From Flavobacteriales bacterium (lineage in GTDB: Bacteria > Bacteroidota > Bacteroidia > Flavobacteriales > UBA7430): a stretch of DNA of 43,275 nucleotides. Under the pieces are notes generated by a model. The model made no database searches. It was given only the letters and a program-made list of their open reading frames with translations, and was not told where the DNA came from. The DNA is taken from positions 1 through 43,275 of the forward strand of contig JAKMFX010000039.1 of assembly GCA_022425195.1 (NCBI GenBank). Direction: 5' to 3'. The position numbers and the translations under genes were made by a program. Positions 24,200-33,290 of the stretch are shown one piece after another (position 1 is the stretch's first letter; every line of letters begins with the position of its first letter).

Positions 24200-26398
24200 A
24201 TGTTAAAACACCCATATATACTTCTCACATTATTGATGATGCATATCAACAATTTTGCTCAAACTGACCAAGTGGAATGTGATGCTTTTTCCATCAATGT
24301 GATAGAAGAAAACGAATGTTTGCCAGGTGCATCTTTCAAACTCGGCATCAATGGATACTCAGATAGTTCTTTAATTATGGTAGAACCATTACCACTGGGT
24401 AATACCGTTACTAATTTTACTTGGACTACAAGTCCAAACGTTTTAAATTATCAGCTTACATTCAATGAAGACTCTTCTGAATTATCACTTAAAAACCTAT
24501 TTGACACCAACACAAGAGAGGTATACCTTAAGATTAACTTATCTGAGGGTAAAACGTGCCAATACTCGATAGACTTAAAAGCCACAAAAAGCTCAAGCCT
24601 TTATCCAAAAGACACAAATACTATAGCTGCAAATGAATCAGACTCCATCAACATTGATTTCACCAAAGCGGGAGATCAATGCTCTATATTCAATTTCTCA
24701 CCTAAAAACTACAACAATGACCCCCTTCGAGATAATTACATCTACGAATGGATAATTACGACTGCTGAGGATAAACAAATTAATCCACTAGGTATCATTG
24801 GCTCAAAATATTACCCACTTGAATTGGAAGGATCTTACGACTTATATGTGAAAGTCATAAAACCCATTGAGTGTGGTAATGCATTTGTTTACCGAGACAG
24901 TATTATCAAAGATTTTGTCAATATCAATGGAAACTTAGAGTTGGAAAGCGAATTGGATTTTTTGTGTTTGGAACCTGAGATAGAATACCCCATATTTATT
25001 GATGACTTCTCCCCTATACTGGGGCGTGTAGACACAACTAATGCTGAATTTAGTTGGGACATTTACAGAAAAAGGCACAACCTGAGAGGAAATGGTGTTG
25101 CCTACAATCTAATTAACAATGAAAAACCTACGCTATCCAACAGTTCAAAAAACGATGCATCATTCAAATTTACAGGAGCGGGGGATTATTTAGTCATTTA
25201 TAATCTCAACATTGCTAATGGTTGTACCTATTCTGATCAACACACTTTCAATATTGGCGTTTATCCTCAATACATATATCCTAAAATTGAGAATTCATAC
25301 AAGGAAGTAGACTACTTTCCGACTCTGTGTTCAGGGAAATCAGATGTTTTTTTCCCATTCAAAAGCACTTCTTATTTAGATCTGGGTTCAAAATCAAAAT
25401 ACAGTTGGCACTCAAATAACACAAGCGTAGTCATCGAGAACTCTGAACAAAATAAAACAGACATTGCTTTCCGAGACGAGGGCGAGTTTAAACTTACACT
25501 TCATGTTGAAAACAACTTCGGATGTTTAGATAGTATTTCTCGTACCATACATGTCAAAAATGCAAAACCCGAAGACCAAACCTTAAAACTCAAAAGTACG
25601 GTAACAAAAGACGAAAACATCCAACTTTCTATTGACTCAATTAAAATAGATACAGGCTACTATTTTCAAGTAGATCGTTGGGATCCCTACTTTGGATGGA
25701 TTGAAGATTACACAAGAACGGATAGCACTCTCATCAAAGACAATGATGTAGGCGTTTCCTCTGACCTGTATGAATACCAAGTCACCTATTTAGATCAATG
25801 CGGTAACATCGGGGGTATTAGTAACAAAAGCAATAACATACTCTTGGAAGGAAGTGCTACAACAGACAAACATCTGCTGACTTGGAACAAGATCAAAGAC
25901 TGGACAGGTGGAGTTGAGAAATACGAGATTCAACGTTTCAATCAAACCACTGAAAAATTTGAATTTGAAAAAGATGTTGACAAAACTTCCAGGAATGAAA
26001 GTATTAACGTGTCCACAAATGAAGCCGTTATATCAGAATACTGCTACCGCATCCAAGCACATCTAGTGAATTCTTCAGATACGGTACTGTCAAACACCCT
26101 ATGTTATACTGCAGAACTTAAGGAACATTTCCCAACTGCTTTTACGCCTAATAACGACGGCATTAACGACGTCTTTAAATTTGGAGGTGCACACGCAAAA
26201 TCCCTCAAGGTGGCTATTTATTCCAAATGGGGACAAGCGGTATTCTCAAGCGATAAAGTAAATTTTCAATGGGACGGCATGGATGAAAACTCCGGTAAGT
26301 CATGCCAGCAAGGGGTATACATCGTCAAATATGAGGTGGTCGACTTCGACAACGTAAAAACCTCAAATCACGTCAATCTGATGTTGATTAGAAACTAA
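24200..26398 (+). CDS. Secreted protein with gliding-motility-type C-terminal domain (T9SS type B)
   Basis: The 732-residue protein begins with a signal peptide (1-21, ending NNFAQ). The last ~90 residues, from 642, form a CHU_C / gliding motility-associated C-terminal domain with FPTAFTPNNDGINDVFKFG, SKWGQAVF and WDGMDENSG. This domain directs export by T9SS and is associated with SprF-dependent surface attachment. The central 600 residues are PKD/Ig-like in character (aromatic, Asn/Thr/Ser-rich, with pairs of Cys) but no specific domain is recognised. It is a surface or released protein of unknown job. It stands alone, divergent from the Crp/Fnr gene. Confidence 0.86.
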   Translation: MLKHPYILLTLLMMHINNFAQTDQVECDAFSINVIEENECLPGASFKLGINGYSDSSLIMVEPLPLGNTVTNFTWTTSPNVLNYQLTFNEDSSELSLKNLFDTNTREVYLKINLSEGKTCQYSIDLKATKSSSLYPKDTNTIAANESDSINIDFTKAGDQCSIFNFSPKNYNNDPLRDNYIYEWIITTAEDKQINPLGIIGSKYYPLELEGSYDLYVKVIKPIECGNAFVYRDSIIKDFVNINGNLELESELDFLCLEPEIEYPIFIDDFSPILGRVDTTNAEFSWDIYRKRHNLRGNGVAYNLINNEKPTLSNSSKNDASFKFTGAGDYLVIYNLNIANGCTYSDQHTFNIGVYPQYIYPKIENSYKEVDYFPTLCSGKSDVFFPFKSTSYLDLGSKSKYSWHSNNTSVVIENSEQNKTDIAFRDEGEFKLTLHVENNFGCLDSISRTIHVKNAKPEDQTLKLKSTVTKDENIQLSIDSIKIDTGYYFQVDRWDPYFGWIEDYTRTDSTLIKDNDVGVSSDLYEYQVTYLDQCGNIGGISNKSNNILLEGSATTDKHLLTWNKIKDWTGGVEKYEIQRFNQTTEKFEFEKDVDKTSRNESINVSTNEAVISEYCYRIQAHLVNSSDTVLSNTLCYTAELKEHFPTAFTPNNDGINDVFKFGGAHAKSLKVAIYSKWGQAVFSSDKVNFQWDGMDENSGKSCQQGVYIVKYEVVDFDNVKTSNHVNLMLIRN

Positions 26399-26470
26399 TT
26401 TACTTTCCCAAAACTTAACAACGCTTGAGTGACTCATTTGAAACCAAATCATCCCATTAAATAAAGCCAA

Positions 26471-26508
26471 ACAGAAAAGCCACTCCTAAGGGTGGCTTTT
26501 CTGTTTTC
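26471..26508. terminator. Bidirectional terminator
   Basis: A perfect 13-bp inverted repeat ACAGAAAAGCCAC (26471-26483) / GTGGCTTTTCTGT (26492-26504) with an 8-base loop, followed by a short T run. It separates the convergent T9SS cargo gene and fdhF-like gene and overlaps the end of the latter. Confidence 0.85.
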
Positions 26509-28807
26509 ATATTCTTTTATGAATCGTTATTATGATTGTTTTTGATGTAGGTGTATTGCTAATCCTAGCCTTACTTTGAAGTGGAACCAATACGTTTGCT
26601 TCAGGGAAATAGGTAGCAGTACATTGCTTTGGAATGCTGTAAGGAATGACAAGAAAACTTTTTGCAATACGCTCCTCTTGATTAAAATGACTTATTAAAT
26701 CTACGGTATCAAGCTTTTCTAACCCTTGTTCTTTCATATCTGTAGGGTTCATAAAAATAACTCTACGTTCATTTATAACACCACGGTACCTATCATCTAG
26801 TCCGTAAATGGTTGTATTGTATTGATCATGAGTTCTTATGGTCATCATGATGAATTGATTTTTCTGTAATACTATATCAGAGATGGCATTAATGGTAAAG
26901 TTAGCTTTACCAGTTTGGGTAGTGGAGAAGTCTTTATTTCTTGCAGTATTTGACAAGTAAAAGCCTCCCTTTTCTCTGACGCGATTGTTGTAATTTTCAA
27001 AGCCTGGAATTGTTGCTTCTATTTTATCTCTAATGCGATCATAATCTTTAATCAATTCAAACCAATCAAGAGTCGTATTGGATAAACTGGCTTTTGCCAT
27101 TCCCGCAACAATAGCAGGCTCACTTAGTAACGATTTTGATAGAGGTGCTAAATGCCCTGAAGAGGCATGGACCACACCCATAGAATTTTCTACACTTACA
27201 AATTGATCTCCACTTTCTTGAGCATCTTTTTCAGACCTTCCCAAGCAAGGTAATATCAATGCTGTTTTTCCGTGAATCAAATGGCTTCGATTAAGTTTGG
27301 TAGAAACATGTACGGTTAAGTCACAATTTTGTAGTGCTCTAGCGGTATATTCCGTGTCTGGAGTAGCAGATAGAAAGTTACCTCCCATACCAATAAAAAC
27401 ACGTGCTTTTTTTTGATGCATTGCCTCAATAGCATCTACAACATCATAGCCATGTTTTCTTGGTGCTTTGAAGGTGAATTCTTTTTCTAAACGATCTAGA
27501 AATGCTTCTTTTGGTTTTTCCCAGATTCCCATTGTTCTGTCACCCTGAACGTTGGAATGTCCTCTTACTGGGCATGTACCCGCACCTTCCTTACCAATAC
27601 TACCTTTTAACAATAACAAATTAACGAGTTCACGAATGTTGTCTACAGAATTTTTGTGTTGCGTTAAGCCCATAGCCCAACAGATAATTATTTTTTTCTT
27701 TTGAGCGATTAATGTAGCAGCTTCCTCAATAATTTTAATATCAATACCCGTTTGAGGAATTAATTTTTCAATGGCGTAGGTCTCTATATCTTTAATAAGA
27801 TCTTCATACCCCGTTGTGTGTGTTTTAATAAACTCATGATCAAAAATAGCTCCGGGGGTTTCTTGTTCTTTCTGCCACAGTAATTTTAGAATGATTTTTA
27901 GCAATGCAACATCTCCATTTATTCTTACTTGCAAAAAAACATCTGTTAATTTCTGACCTTTCCCTATCCATTTGATAGGGTTTTGAGGATCATTATACCT
28001 CATCAACCCAACTTCGGGAAGTGGATTAATTGTTATGATCTTACCCCCTCTTTTTTTAGTTTCCCCCAATGCAGTAAGCATTCTGGGATGATTTGTGCCT
28101 GGATTTTGCCCCATGACAATGACCAATTCAGCATGGTTAAAATCATCTAGAGTTACAGACCCTTTGGCAATTCCTAGAGTTTCTGTGAGTGCGGCACCAC
28201 TAGATTCATGACACATATTAGAACAGTCAGGTAAGTTGTTGGTACCCAACTTGCGCACAAATAATTGATATAAAAAGGCGGCTTCATTGCTCGTTCTTCC
28301 TGAGGTGTAAAAAATTGCTTCATCGGGAGAGGGCAGTGATTTTAATTCTTTACCAATCAGGTTAAAAGCGTCATCCCAAGAAATTTCTTCATAATGATCG
28401 CTACCCTCATAGACAATAACAGGATGGGTAATACGTCCTTTTTTTCCTATTTCGTAATCAGATAATTCTGATAGCTTTGAAATGGCATGAGAAGCAAAAA
28501 AAAGTGGTGAAACTCTGTTTTTAGTGGCTTCCTCAGCCACTGCTTTTGCGCCATTCTCGCAATATTCAGCTAAAAAAGCTCTTTTTTCATCTGGGTCTGG
28601 CCAAGCACATCCCGGGCAATCAAAGCCGTTTTTTTGATTTAGCTTGGCTAACAAACCCACACCCTTTACCAAACCAACTTCCTCTTTTATATGCGTAATA
28701 GCCGACTTTACAGCGGTATAGCCAACAGCCGAGGAAGGGATTTTTTTGAGCTCTATTCCTGTTTTTTTTTCAGGGGCTTGTGCATGTCTTTTTTTACCAC
28801 TCATCAT
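26507..28807 (-). CDS. FdhF/YdeP-like molybdopterin oxidoreductase (formate dehydrogenase alpha-like)
   Basis: A 766-residue Mo-bis-MGD enzyme of the TIGR01701 (Fdhalpha-like, YdeP) group. It shows an N-terminal Cys cluster FDCPGCAWP with Cys64, Cys67 and a later Cys83. CSNMCHESSG follows, with Cys198 at the expected Mo-ligand position. Cofactor motifs include MGQNPGTNHPRM and MGGNFLSATPD, and the C-terminal domain contains IMMTIRTHDQYNT. The Mo-ligand residue is Cys, with no in-frame UGA. The substrate is uncertain: YdeP of E. coli is linked to acid resistance and true formate activity is unproven. fdhD is directly upstream with a 4-base overlap (ATG 28807; ATG 28804 also possible), so it needs FdhD sulfuration. 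Confidence 0.9.
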   Translation of the reverse strand: MMSGKKRHAQAPEKKTGIELKKIPSSAVGYTAVKSAITHIKEEVGLVKGVGLLAKLNQKNGFDCPGCAWPDPDEKRAFLAEYCENGAKAVAEEATKNRVSPLFFASHAISKLSELSDYEIGKKGRITHPVIVYEGSDHYEEISWDDAFNLIGKELKSLPSPDEAIFYTSGRTSNEAAFLYQLFVRKLGTNNLPDCSNMCHESSGAALTETLGIAKGSVTLDDFNHAELVIVMGQNPGTNHPRMLTALGETKKRGGKIITINPLPEVGLMRYNDPQNPIKWIGKGQKLTDVFLQVRINGDVALLKIILKLLWQKEQETPGAIFDHEFIKTHTTGYEDLIKDIETYAIEKLIPQTGIDIKIIEEAATLIAQKKKIIICWAMGLTQHKNSVDNIRELVNLLLLKGSIGKEGAGTCPVRGHSNVQGDRTMGIWEKPKEAFLDRLEKEFTFKAPRKHGYDVVDAIEAMHQKKARVFIGMGGNFLSATPDTEYTARALQNCDLTVHVSTKLNRSHLIHGKTALILPCLGRSEKDAQESGDQFVSVENSMGVVHASSGHLAPLSKSLLSEPAIVAGMAKASLSNTTLDWFELIKDYDRIRDKIEATIPGFENYNNRVREKGGFYLSNTARNKDFSTTQTGKANFTINAISDIVLQKNQFIMMTIRTHDQYNTTIYGLDDRYRGVINERRVIFMNPTDMKEQGLEKLDTVDLISHFNQEERIAKSFLVIPYSIPKQCTATYFPEANVLVPLQSKARISNTPTSKTIIITIHKRI

Positions 28808-29607
28808 CCTATTTTAGTTTTTAAAAAACTAGGGTTTGCATAGACCGTCATTTTATTGTCTCTTGTAAACCCAATCAAACAAATGCCAAATTCTTTTGCA
28901 AAATCTACCGCCATAGAGGAGCAGGCAGAAACGGCAACTATTACGGGTATTTGGGCTAAAAAAGCTTTGGAAACAATTTCATAAGAAACACGTCCGCTCA
29001 CCAACAAATACATTCCGCTTTTTAAAGAATTATTTTGCAATAAACTACCTACACATTTATCTACAGCATTATGTCTTCCAATATCTTCTCTAATAGCTAA
29101 TAGTTTGAAATGTTGATTAAAAATACCCGCAGCATGACTCCCTCCGGCTTTTTTAAAAGTTTCTTGATGTTTTTGCAGAGGCGTAAACATCTCTAACAAG
29201 CTTTCAGATGAAAAAGATACTTTTTTCTCAATTTTATCACCACTAAACTCTATGTCTTCAAGCTGCTGTTTTCCACAAATACCACAGGAAGAAACAGACA
29301 ATAAAGTTCTTTTATTTAAGTATCCTTTTCCTAATACATCTGGAGCTATGCTAACATTAATAATACTTGGGATTCCATATTTTTCTTCAACAATTTCGAA
29401 AGGTATTGGAAGTGAATCTTTATAAATATCTTCAGCGTATAATAATCCAAGAACAAGATCTTGATCATTATCTGGTGTTCTCATCACTACGGTATAGGCT
29501 TCATTATTTATATTGATTTGTAGCGGAGCCTCAACAACCAATTCATCTGAAGTGATCGATTGTGTTTTATTGACAATATGAAGGCCTTCGTAGGTGTTTG
29601 TTTGCAT
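28804..29607 (-). CDS. fdhD: Formate dehydrogenase accessory sulfurtransferase FdhD
   Basis: FdhD passes sulfur from a cysteine desulfurase to the molybdenum cofactor and is needed for formate-dehydrogenase activity. The 267-residue product has the family CxxC pair Cys108/Cys111 in SSCGICGKQ. It also has the C-terminal core REDIGRHNAVDKCVG and LLVSGRVSYEIVSKA. The length fits. It is upstream of and overlaps the molybdoenzyme gene, giving a two-gene operon. Molybdenum cofactor synthesis genes are not in the window. Confidence 0.95.
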   Translation of the reverse strand: MQTNTYEGLHIVNKTQSITSDELVVEAPLQININNEAYTVVMRTPDNDQDLVLGLLYAEDIYKDSLPIPFEIVEEKYGIPSIINVSIAPDVLGKGYLNKRTLLSVSSCGICGKQQLEDIEFSGDKIEKKVSFSSESLLEMFTPLQKHQETFKKAGGSHAAGIFNQHFKLLAIREDIGRHNAVDKCVGSLLQNNSLKSGMYLLVSGRVSYEIVSKAFLAQIPVIVAVSACSSMAVDFAKEFGICLIGFTRDNKMTVYANPSFLKTKIG

Positions 29608-29634
29608 GTGACAACCTGTGAAAAGTTATGATAA

Positions 29635-29642
29635 CAAACTTA
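29635..29642 (-). promoter_or_regulatory. -7 box of the fdhD operon with nearby palindrome
   Basis: On the minus strand the box reads TAAGTTTG, an exact TAnnTTTG, 27 bases upstream of the fdhD ATG. The dyad GTTAT-G-ATAAC (29625-29635) lies just downstream, at the expected start of transcription, where a repressor could act. Confidence 0.5.
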
Positions 29643-29715
29643 GTGAAAAATATCGTGCAAATCATACAAAGCCTTTACTTATGGGAGTTTGCAGCATATT
29701 TATATTAACAAAAAG

Positions 29716-31098
29716 TTATTTACCAATACAGAAATCTCTAAAAATAGAATCCAATAAATCGTCAGTGGTTATTTCACCGGTTATTTCACCCAAATGGAAT
29801 AAGGACTGCCGGATGTCCATAGCGAGAAGATCACCCGAAATATCCGACGCCAATCCTTCTTGCACCTGAACGACATGATTCAATGCTTGACTCAGAGCTT
29901 CATAGTGTCGGGAATTGGAAACAATCACATCATCATTACTCAAAAGCCCTTGCTTGACCTTTTCGGTCAGCAAAACTTTCAGACGATCCACATTTGCCTT
30001 TTCTTTTGCGGAAATGAATAGTACCTGATCCAAATCTCCAAAAGTCGTTTTGATCTGAGCAGCATCTCCACGATCCACCTTATTGGCAATCGCAATGAGT
30101 TGTTTACCCTCGGCAGAGCGCTTTAGTTTTGTCAGTTCCTCACTCACCTTCTCGTAGCTTGCAGATGAAGCGTCAAACAAGTACAACACCACCTTGGCCT
30201 GATTTATTTTCTCAAAAGTCTTTTCAATACCTATACTTTCAATCTGATCTTGAGTATCTCGGATACCGGCCGTGTCGATAAAACGAAAGCTCATGCCCTC
30301 AATGACGATTTCATCCTCAACCGTATCTCGAGTGGTTCCGGCAATCTCAGAGACAATGGCTCGCTCCTCATTCAACAGCGCATTCAACAAAGTAGACTTC
30401 CCCACGTTAGGTTCTCCAACAATGGCAACAGGAATCCCATTTTTCAAAACATTTCCTAAAGCAAACGAATCGATCAACTTACGCAGAACTTGCTTCAATC
30501 GATTCAACAATCCTTGCAACTGACTGCGGTCGGCAAACTCTACGTCTTCAGTACTGAAATCCAATTCCAATTCAATCAGTGAGGCAAACTTAATCAGCTC
30601 CTCACGCAGGGCTTGTATTTCTCCAGAGAAACCACCACGCATTTGCGATAAGGCCAAGTGATGTGATTTTTCATTGGACGAAGAAATCAAGTCCGCCACG
30701 GCCTCTGCCTGTGATAAGTCCATCTTACCATTCATAAATGCTCTGAAGGTGAATTCCCCCGCTTCGGCAGTTCTACACCCCTGATTGAGAAGTGCCTGTA
30801 TGATTTGGTGCTGAATAAAAGTGGACCCGTGGCATGAGATCTCTACGACATTCTCTCCCGTGTAAGAGTGTGGCCCTTTGAAAACCGTTACGAGGACCTC
30901 GTCAATTAAATGACCATCTTTTACGAAAGTCCCGAGATGAACCGTATGACTGGATTGATCAGAAAGGCGTTTCCCTTTCTTTTTGGATTCAAAAAGAGGA
31001 TCACACAAAACAATAGCATCCGGGCCTGAAACCCTAATTATTGCAATCGCACCTAGACCTGAGGCGGTCGCCAAAGCACAAATATTGTCTTTTTTCAT
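29716..31098 (-). CDS. mnmE: tRNA uridine-5-carboxymethylaminomethyl modification GTPase MnmE
   Basis: With MnmG, MnmE modifies U34 of tRNAs reading two-codon boxes. The 460-residue product starts with DNICALATASGLGAIAIIRVSG, has the G1 loop GEPNVGKSTLLN, G2 IAGTTRDTVED, DTAGIRDT and NKVD. It ends in the invariant CIGK tail whose Cys is functionally important. ATG 31098 (MKKDN) is preferred over a TTG two codons upstream. It is GC-richer to the eye than the adjacent fdh genes. Confidence 0.97.
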   Translation of the reverse strand: MKKDNICALATASGLGAIAIIRVSGPDAIVLCDPLFESKKKGKRLSDQSSHTVHLGTFVKDGHLIDEVLVTVFKGPHSYTGENVVEISCHGSTFIQHQIIQALLNQGCRTAEAGEFTFRAFMNGKMDLSQAEAVADLISSSNEKSHHLALSQMRGGFSGEIQALREELIKFASLIELELDFSTEDVEFADRSQLQGLLNRLKQVLRKLIDSFALGNVLKNGIPVAIVGEPNVGKSTLLNALLNEERAIVSEIAGTTRDTVEDEIVIEGMSFRFIDTAGIRDTQDQIESIGIEKTFEKINQAKVVLYLFDASSASYEKVSEELTKLKRSAEGKQLIAIANKVDRGDAAQIKTTFGDLDQVLFISAKEKANVDRLKVLLTEKVKQGLLSNDDVIVSNSRHYEALSQALNHVVQVQEGLASDISGDLLAMDIRQSLFHLGEITGEITTDDLLDSIFRDFCIGK

Positions 31099-31114
31099 GA
31101 GCAATGAATTTCAG

Positions 31115-31122
31115 CAAAAATA
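31115..31122 (-). promoter_or_regulatory. -7 box of mnmE
   Basis: The minus strand reads TATTTTTG 16 bases before the ATG at 31098. No well-spaced TTG is seen upstream, so support is moderate. Confidence 0.45.
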
Positions 31123-31205
31123 GTAAATTCAATAGCCAAATGACATCAAATGAAGCTGACTATCGAATTTTATCTATTTACCTCCGTGAATTATTGATTT
31201 TTTCC

Positions 31206-31236
31206 TTGATTCTTCAGGGGGATTGTTCTAATTTCG
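31206..31236 (+). promoter_or_regulatory. Promoter of sucD
   Basis: A TTG at 31206-31208 is followed after 20 bases by TAATTTCG (31229-31236), one mismatch from TAnnTTTG. The start codon lies 34 bases downstream. Confidence 0.5.
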
Positions 31237-31270
31237 CGAACAATAATAATTAGTCTAAAAAACAGCCTAA

Positions 31271-32140
31271 ATGAGCGTACTTGTAAATAAAAATTCACGT
31301 GTCATCGTACAAGGATTTACTGGAAAAGAGGGAACATTTCACGCCTCTCAAATGATTGAATATGGAACCAACGTGGTTGGTGGAGTCACTCCAGGTAAAG
31401 GAGGTCAATCACATCTAGATAAACCGGTATTCAATACGGTTGCCGAGGCCGTAGAAAAGGCTCAAGCAGACACTACGCTCATCTTTGTTCCACCTGCATT
31501 TGCTGGTGATGCAATTATGGAAGCTGCCGATGCAGGCATTAAAGTGATTATTTGTATTACGGAAGGTGTCCCTACCAAGGACATGGTTGCCGTGAAAGAC
31601 TATATAAACAACAAAGACTGCCGACTGATAGGTCCTAACTGCCCTGGTGTAATTACTCCTGATGGCGCTAAGTGCGGAATCATGCCTGGATTTGTTTTTA
31701 AAACAGGTAAAGTAGGTGTTGTTTCTAAATCGGGAACTTTAACCTATGAAGCTGCAGATCAAGTCGTAAAAGCCGGATTGGGAATCACCACAGCAATTGG
31801 AATTGGTGGTGATCCTATTATTGGCACAACGACTAAGGAAGCTGTAGAGCTTTTGATGAATGATCCGGAGACTGAAGGAATCATCATGATTGGTGAAATT
31901 GGTGGAACCATGGAAGCCGATGCAGCCAAGTGGATAAAAGAAAATGGAACCAAACCTGTCGTTGGATTCATTGCCGGACAAACGGCGCCTAAAGGTAGAA
32001 CGATGGGACATGCTGGAGCCATTGTAGGTGGTGCTGATGATACAGCTGAAGCTAAAATGAAAATCATGTCGGAGTGTGGCATTCACGTAGTTGCATCTCC
32101 AGCACACTTAGGTTCTAAAATGAAAGAAGTATTGGCCTAA
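31271..32140 (+). CDS. sucD: Succinyl-CoA synthetase, alpha subunit
   Basis: SucD with SucC makes succinate and nucleoside triphosphate from succinyl-CoA in the TCA cycle. The 289-residue product has the CoA-binding [34 protein letters not shown] and the active-site histidine in [10 protein letters not shown], which carries the phosphate. The length is typical. sucC is not adjacent, which is common in Bacteroidetes. Its own terminator follows at 32164. Confidence 0.97.
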   Translation: MSVLVNKNSRVIVQGFTGKEGTFHASQMIEYGTNVVGGVTPGKGGQSHLDKPVFNTVAEAVEKAQADTTLIFVPPAFAGDAIMEAADAGIKVIICITEGVPTKDMVAVKDYINNKDCRLIGPNCPGVITPDGAKCGIMPGFVFKTGKVGVVSKSGTLTYEAADQVVKAGLGITTAIGIGGDPIIGTTTKEAVELLMNDPETEGIIMIGEIGGTMEADAAKWIKENGTKPVVGFIAGQTAPKGRTMGHAGAIVGGADDTAEAKMKIMSECGIHVVASPAHLGSKMKEVLA

Positions 32141-32163
32141 GCCCTACTCGATATAAATCACTT

Positions 32164-32199
32164 AAAAATGTTCTGAACCTCTCAGAACATTTTTTTTTG
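32164..32199 (+). terminator. Rho-independent terminator after sucD
   Basis: The stem TGTTCTGA (32169-32176) / TCAGAACA (32182-32189) with loop ACCTC is flanked by five A upstream and nine T downstream. Confidence 0.9.
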
Positions 32200-32240
32200 C
32201 TCCATGACTACAATCACCGGGCATGACTCTGTGAGCTGAA

Positions 32241-33128
32241 CTAGGTGTTAAACTTTTTCCATCGGCGAAGTTCTCTTGCTAGCAAAGCCTCAAACTTACC
32301 CGGTAAAGGGATCTCAAAGCTCATCAACTCAGAGCTTACAGGATGTTTGAATGCAACATACCTTGCACATAAAAACAAACCCTTCCCCTTTAGAACATTT
32401 TGAGTGTCGTACAAATCATCTCCTACAATCGGATGCCCTGATTCAGACATGTGGATACGCAATTGATGCGTGCGGCCCGTTTTGGGCATTAAATCCATGC
32501 AAGTAAGCCATTCGTATGATAAGGACTTTTCCACACGAATGGATTCGTAAAGCGTACAGGCTTGTTGATGATCAATAGCACTTTCAACACTATCCTTCCC
32601 TAGCATCTTCCCCTTCACCAAAGCAGTATACTTTTTAGTGATGATTTGATTCTCAAACTGAGTCCCCAAATGCTGTTGTGCTCTGCGCGTTTTGGCAATT
32701 AATAAAATCCCAGAGGTAAGCTTATCCAAACGATGTACCGGTCTAGGCAAGACCAGAGCATCATCTTCATCAGAAAGTTTCAAATTGTAAGGCAAAGCAT
32801 TTTGAATGGTCTTATAATAATTTCCACTTACTGAATAACCTGCGGGCTTCACAACAACGGCCATGAAAGCATCTTCAAATAAAACCGTTAAATCCAAAGG
32901 AAAAACCTTTACGCAGGCCTCTGACTCTTGAATAAATGCAATGAGGTCTCCTTGAGAGAGCCAGTCTCCAGCTTGAGCAATGGCTCCATTTAAAAGCACG
33001 GATTCTCTTTTGAAAGCTTTTTTCAAAGAGCTGCCCGAAGGGTATATGAATCTTGCATGAACCTTGAGATAATCAATAATTCGAACAGAATCAGAAAGTT
33101 CAGAAACGGTAATTTGCCTATGAGTCAT
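32241..33128 (-). CDS. RluA family pseudouridine synthase
   Basis: A 295-residue rRNA or tRNA uridine isomerase. An N-terminal S4-like RNA-binding part (about 15-75) precedes the catalytic domain with HRLDKLTSGILLIAK, holding the catalytic Asp. Later motifs are KKYTALVKG and KTGRTHQLRIHM. Which RNA position it modifies cannot be read from the sequence. The gene converges on sucD and diverges from dapD. A TATTTTTG box ends only 4 bases before the ATG. Confidence 0.92.
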   Translation of the reverse strand: MTHRQITVSELSDSVRIIDYLKVHARFIYPSGSSLKKAFKRESVLLNGAIAQAGDWLSQGDLIAFIQESEACVKVFPLDLTVLFEDAFMAVVVKPAGYSVSGNYYKTIQNALPYNLKLSDEDDALVLPRPVHRLDKLTSGILLIAKTRRAQQHLGTQFENQIITKKYTALVKGKMLGKDSVESAIDHQQACTLYESIRVEKSLSYEWLTCMDLMPKTGRTHQLRIHMSESGHPIVGDDLYDTQNVLKGKGLFLCARYVAFKHPVSSELMSFEIPLPGKFEALLARELRRWKKFNT

Positions 33129-33132
33129 AAAA

Positions 33133-33140
33133 CAAAAATA
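33133..33140 (-). promoter_or_regulatory. -7 box close to the RluA-type gene start
   Basis: The minus strand reads TATTTTTG. It ends 4 bases from the assigned ATG, so the transcript would be leaderless or the box is a chance match. Confidence 0.3.
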
Positions 33141-33245
33141 AGGGGATTTATGAAATTAAGTCTATACCACAGGAAAAGAGATTTCAACAAGGAAAGCAAA
33201 CCTTTATTTTATATACGAATCTTACACGGTAGACTTTTAAATTGT

Positions 33246-33253
33246 TATTTTTG
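33246..33253 (+). promoter_or_regulatory. -7 box of the dapD-led operon
   Basis: TATTTTTG, an exact match, lies 37 bases upstream of the dapD ATG. The -33 element is poor. Confidence 0.5.
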
Positions 33254-33290
33254 CCTTCAACAAAAACACAAAAGAATTAGGGTTTACGAC

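Noticed and set aside
26507-28807. Selenocysteine-type formate dehydrogenase
   Set aside because: The Mo-ligand position is Cys (CSNMCHESS) and no in-frame UGA is present.
31739-32107. Two long minus-strand frames inside sucD
   Set aside because: Both are antisense to a strongly conserved gene and have the composition of frame shadows.
33057-33290. 78-codon N-terminal extension of dapD
   Set aside because: It overlaps the divergent RluA-type gene and the dapD promoter box, and DapD families start at the ATG at 33291.
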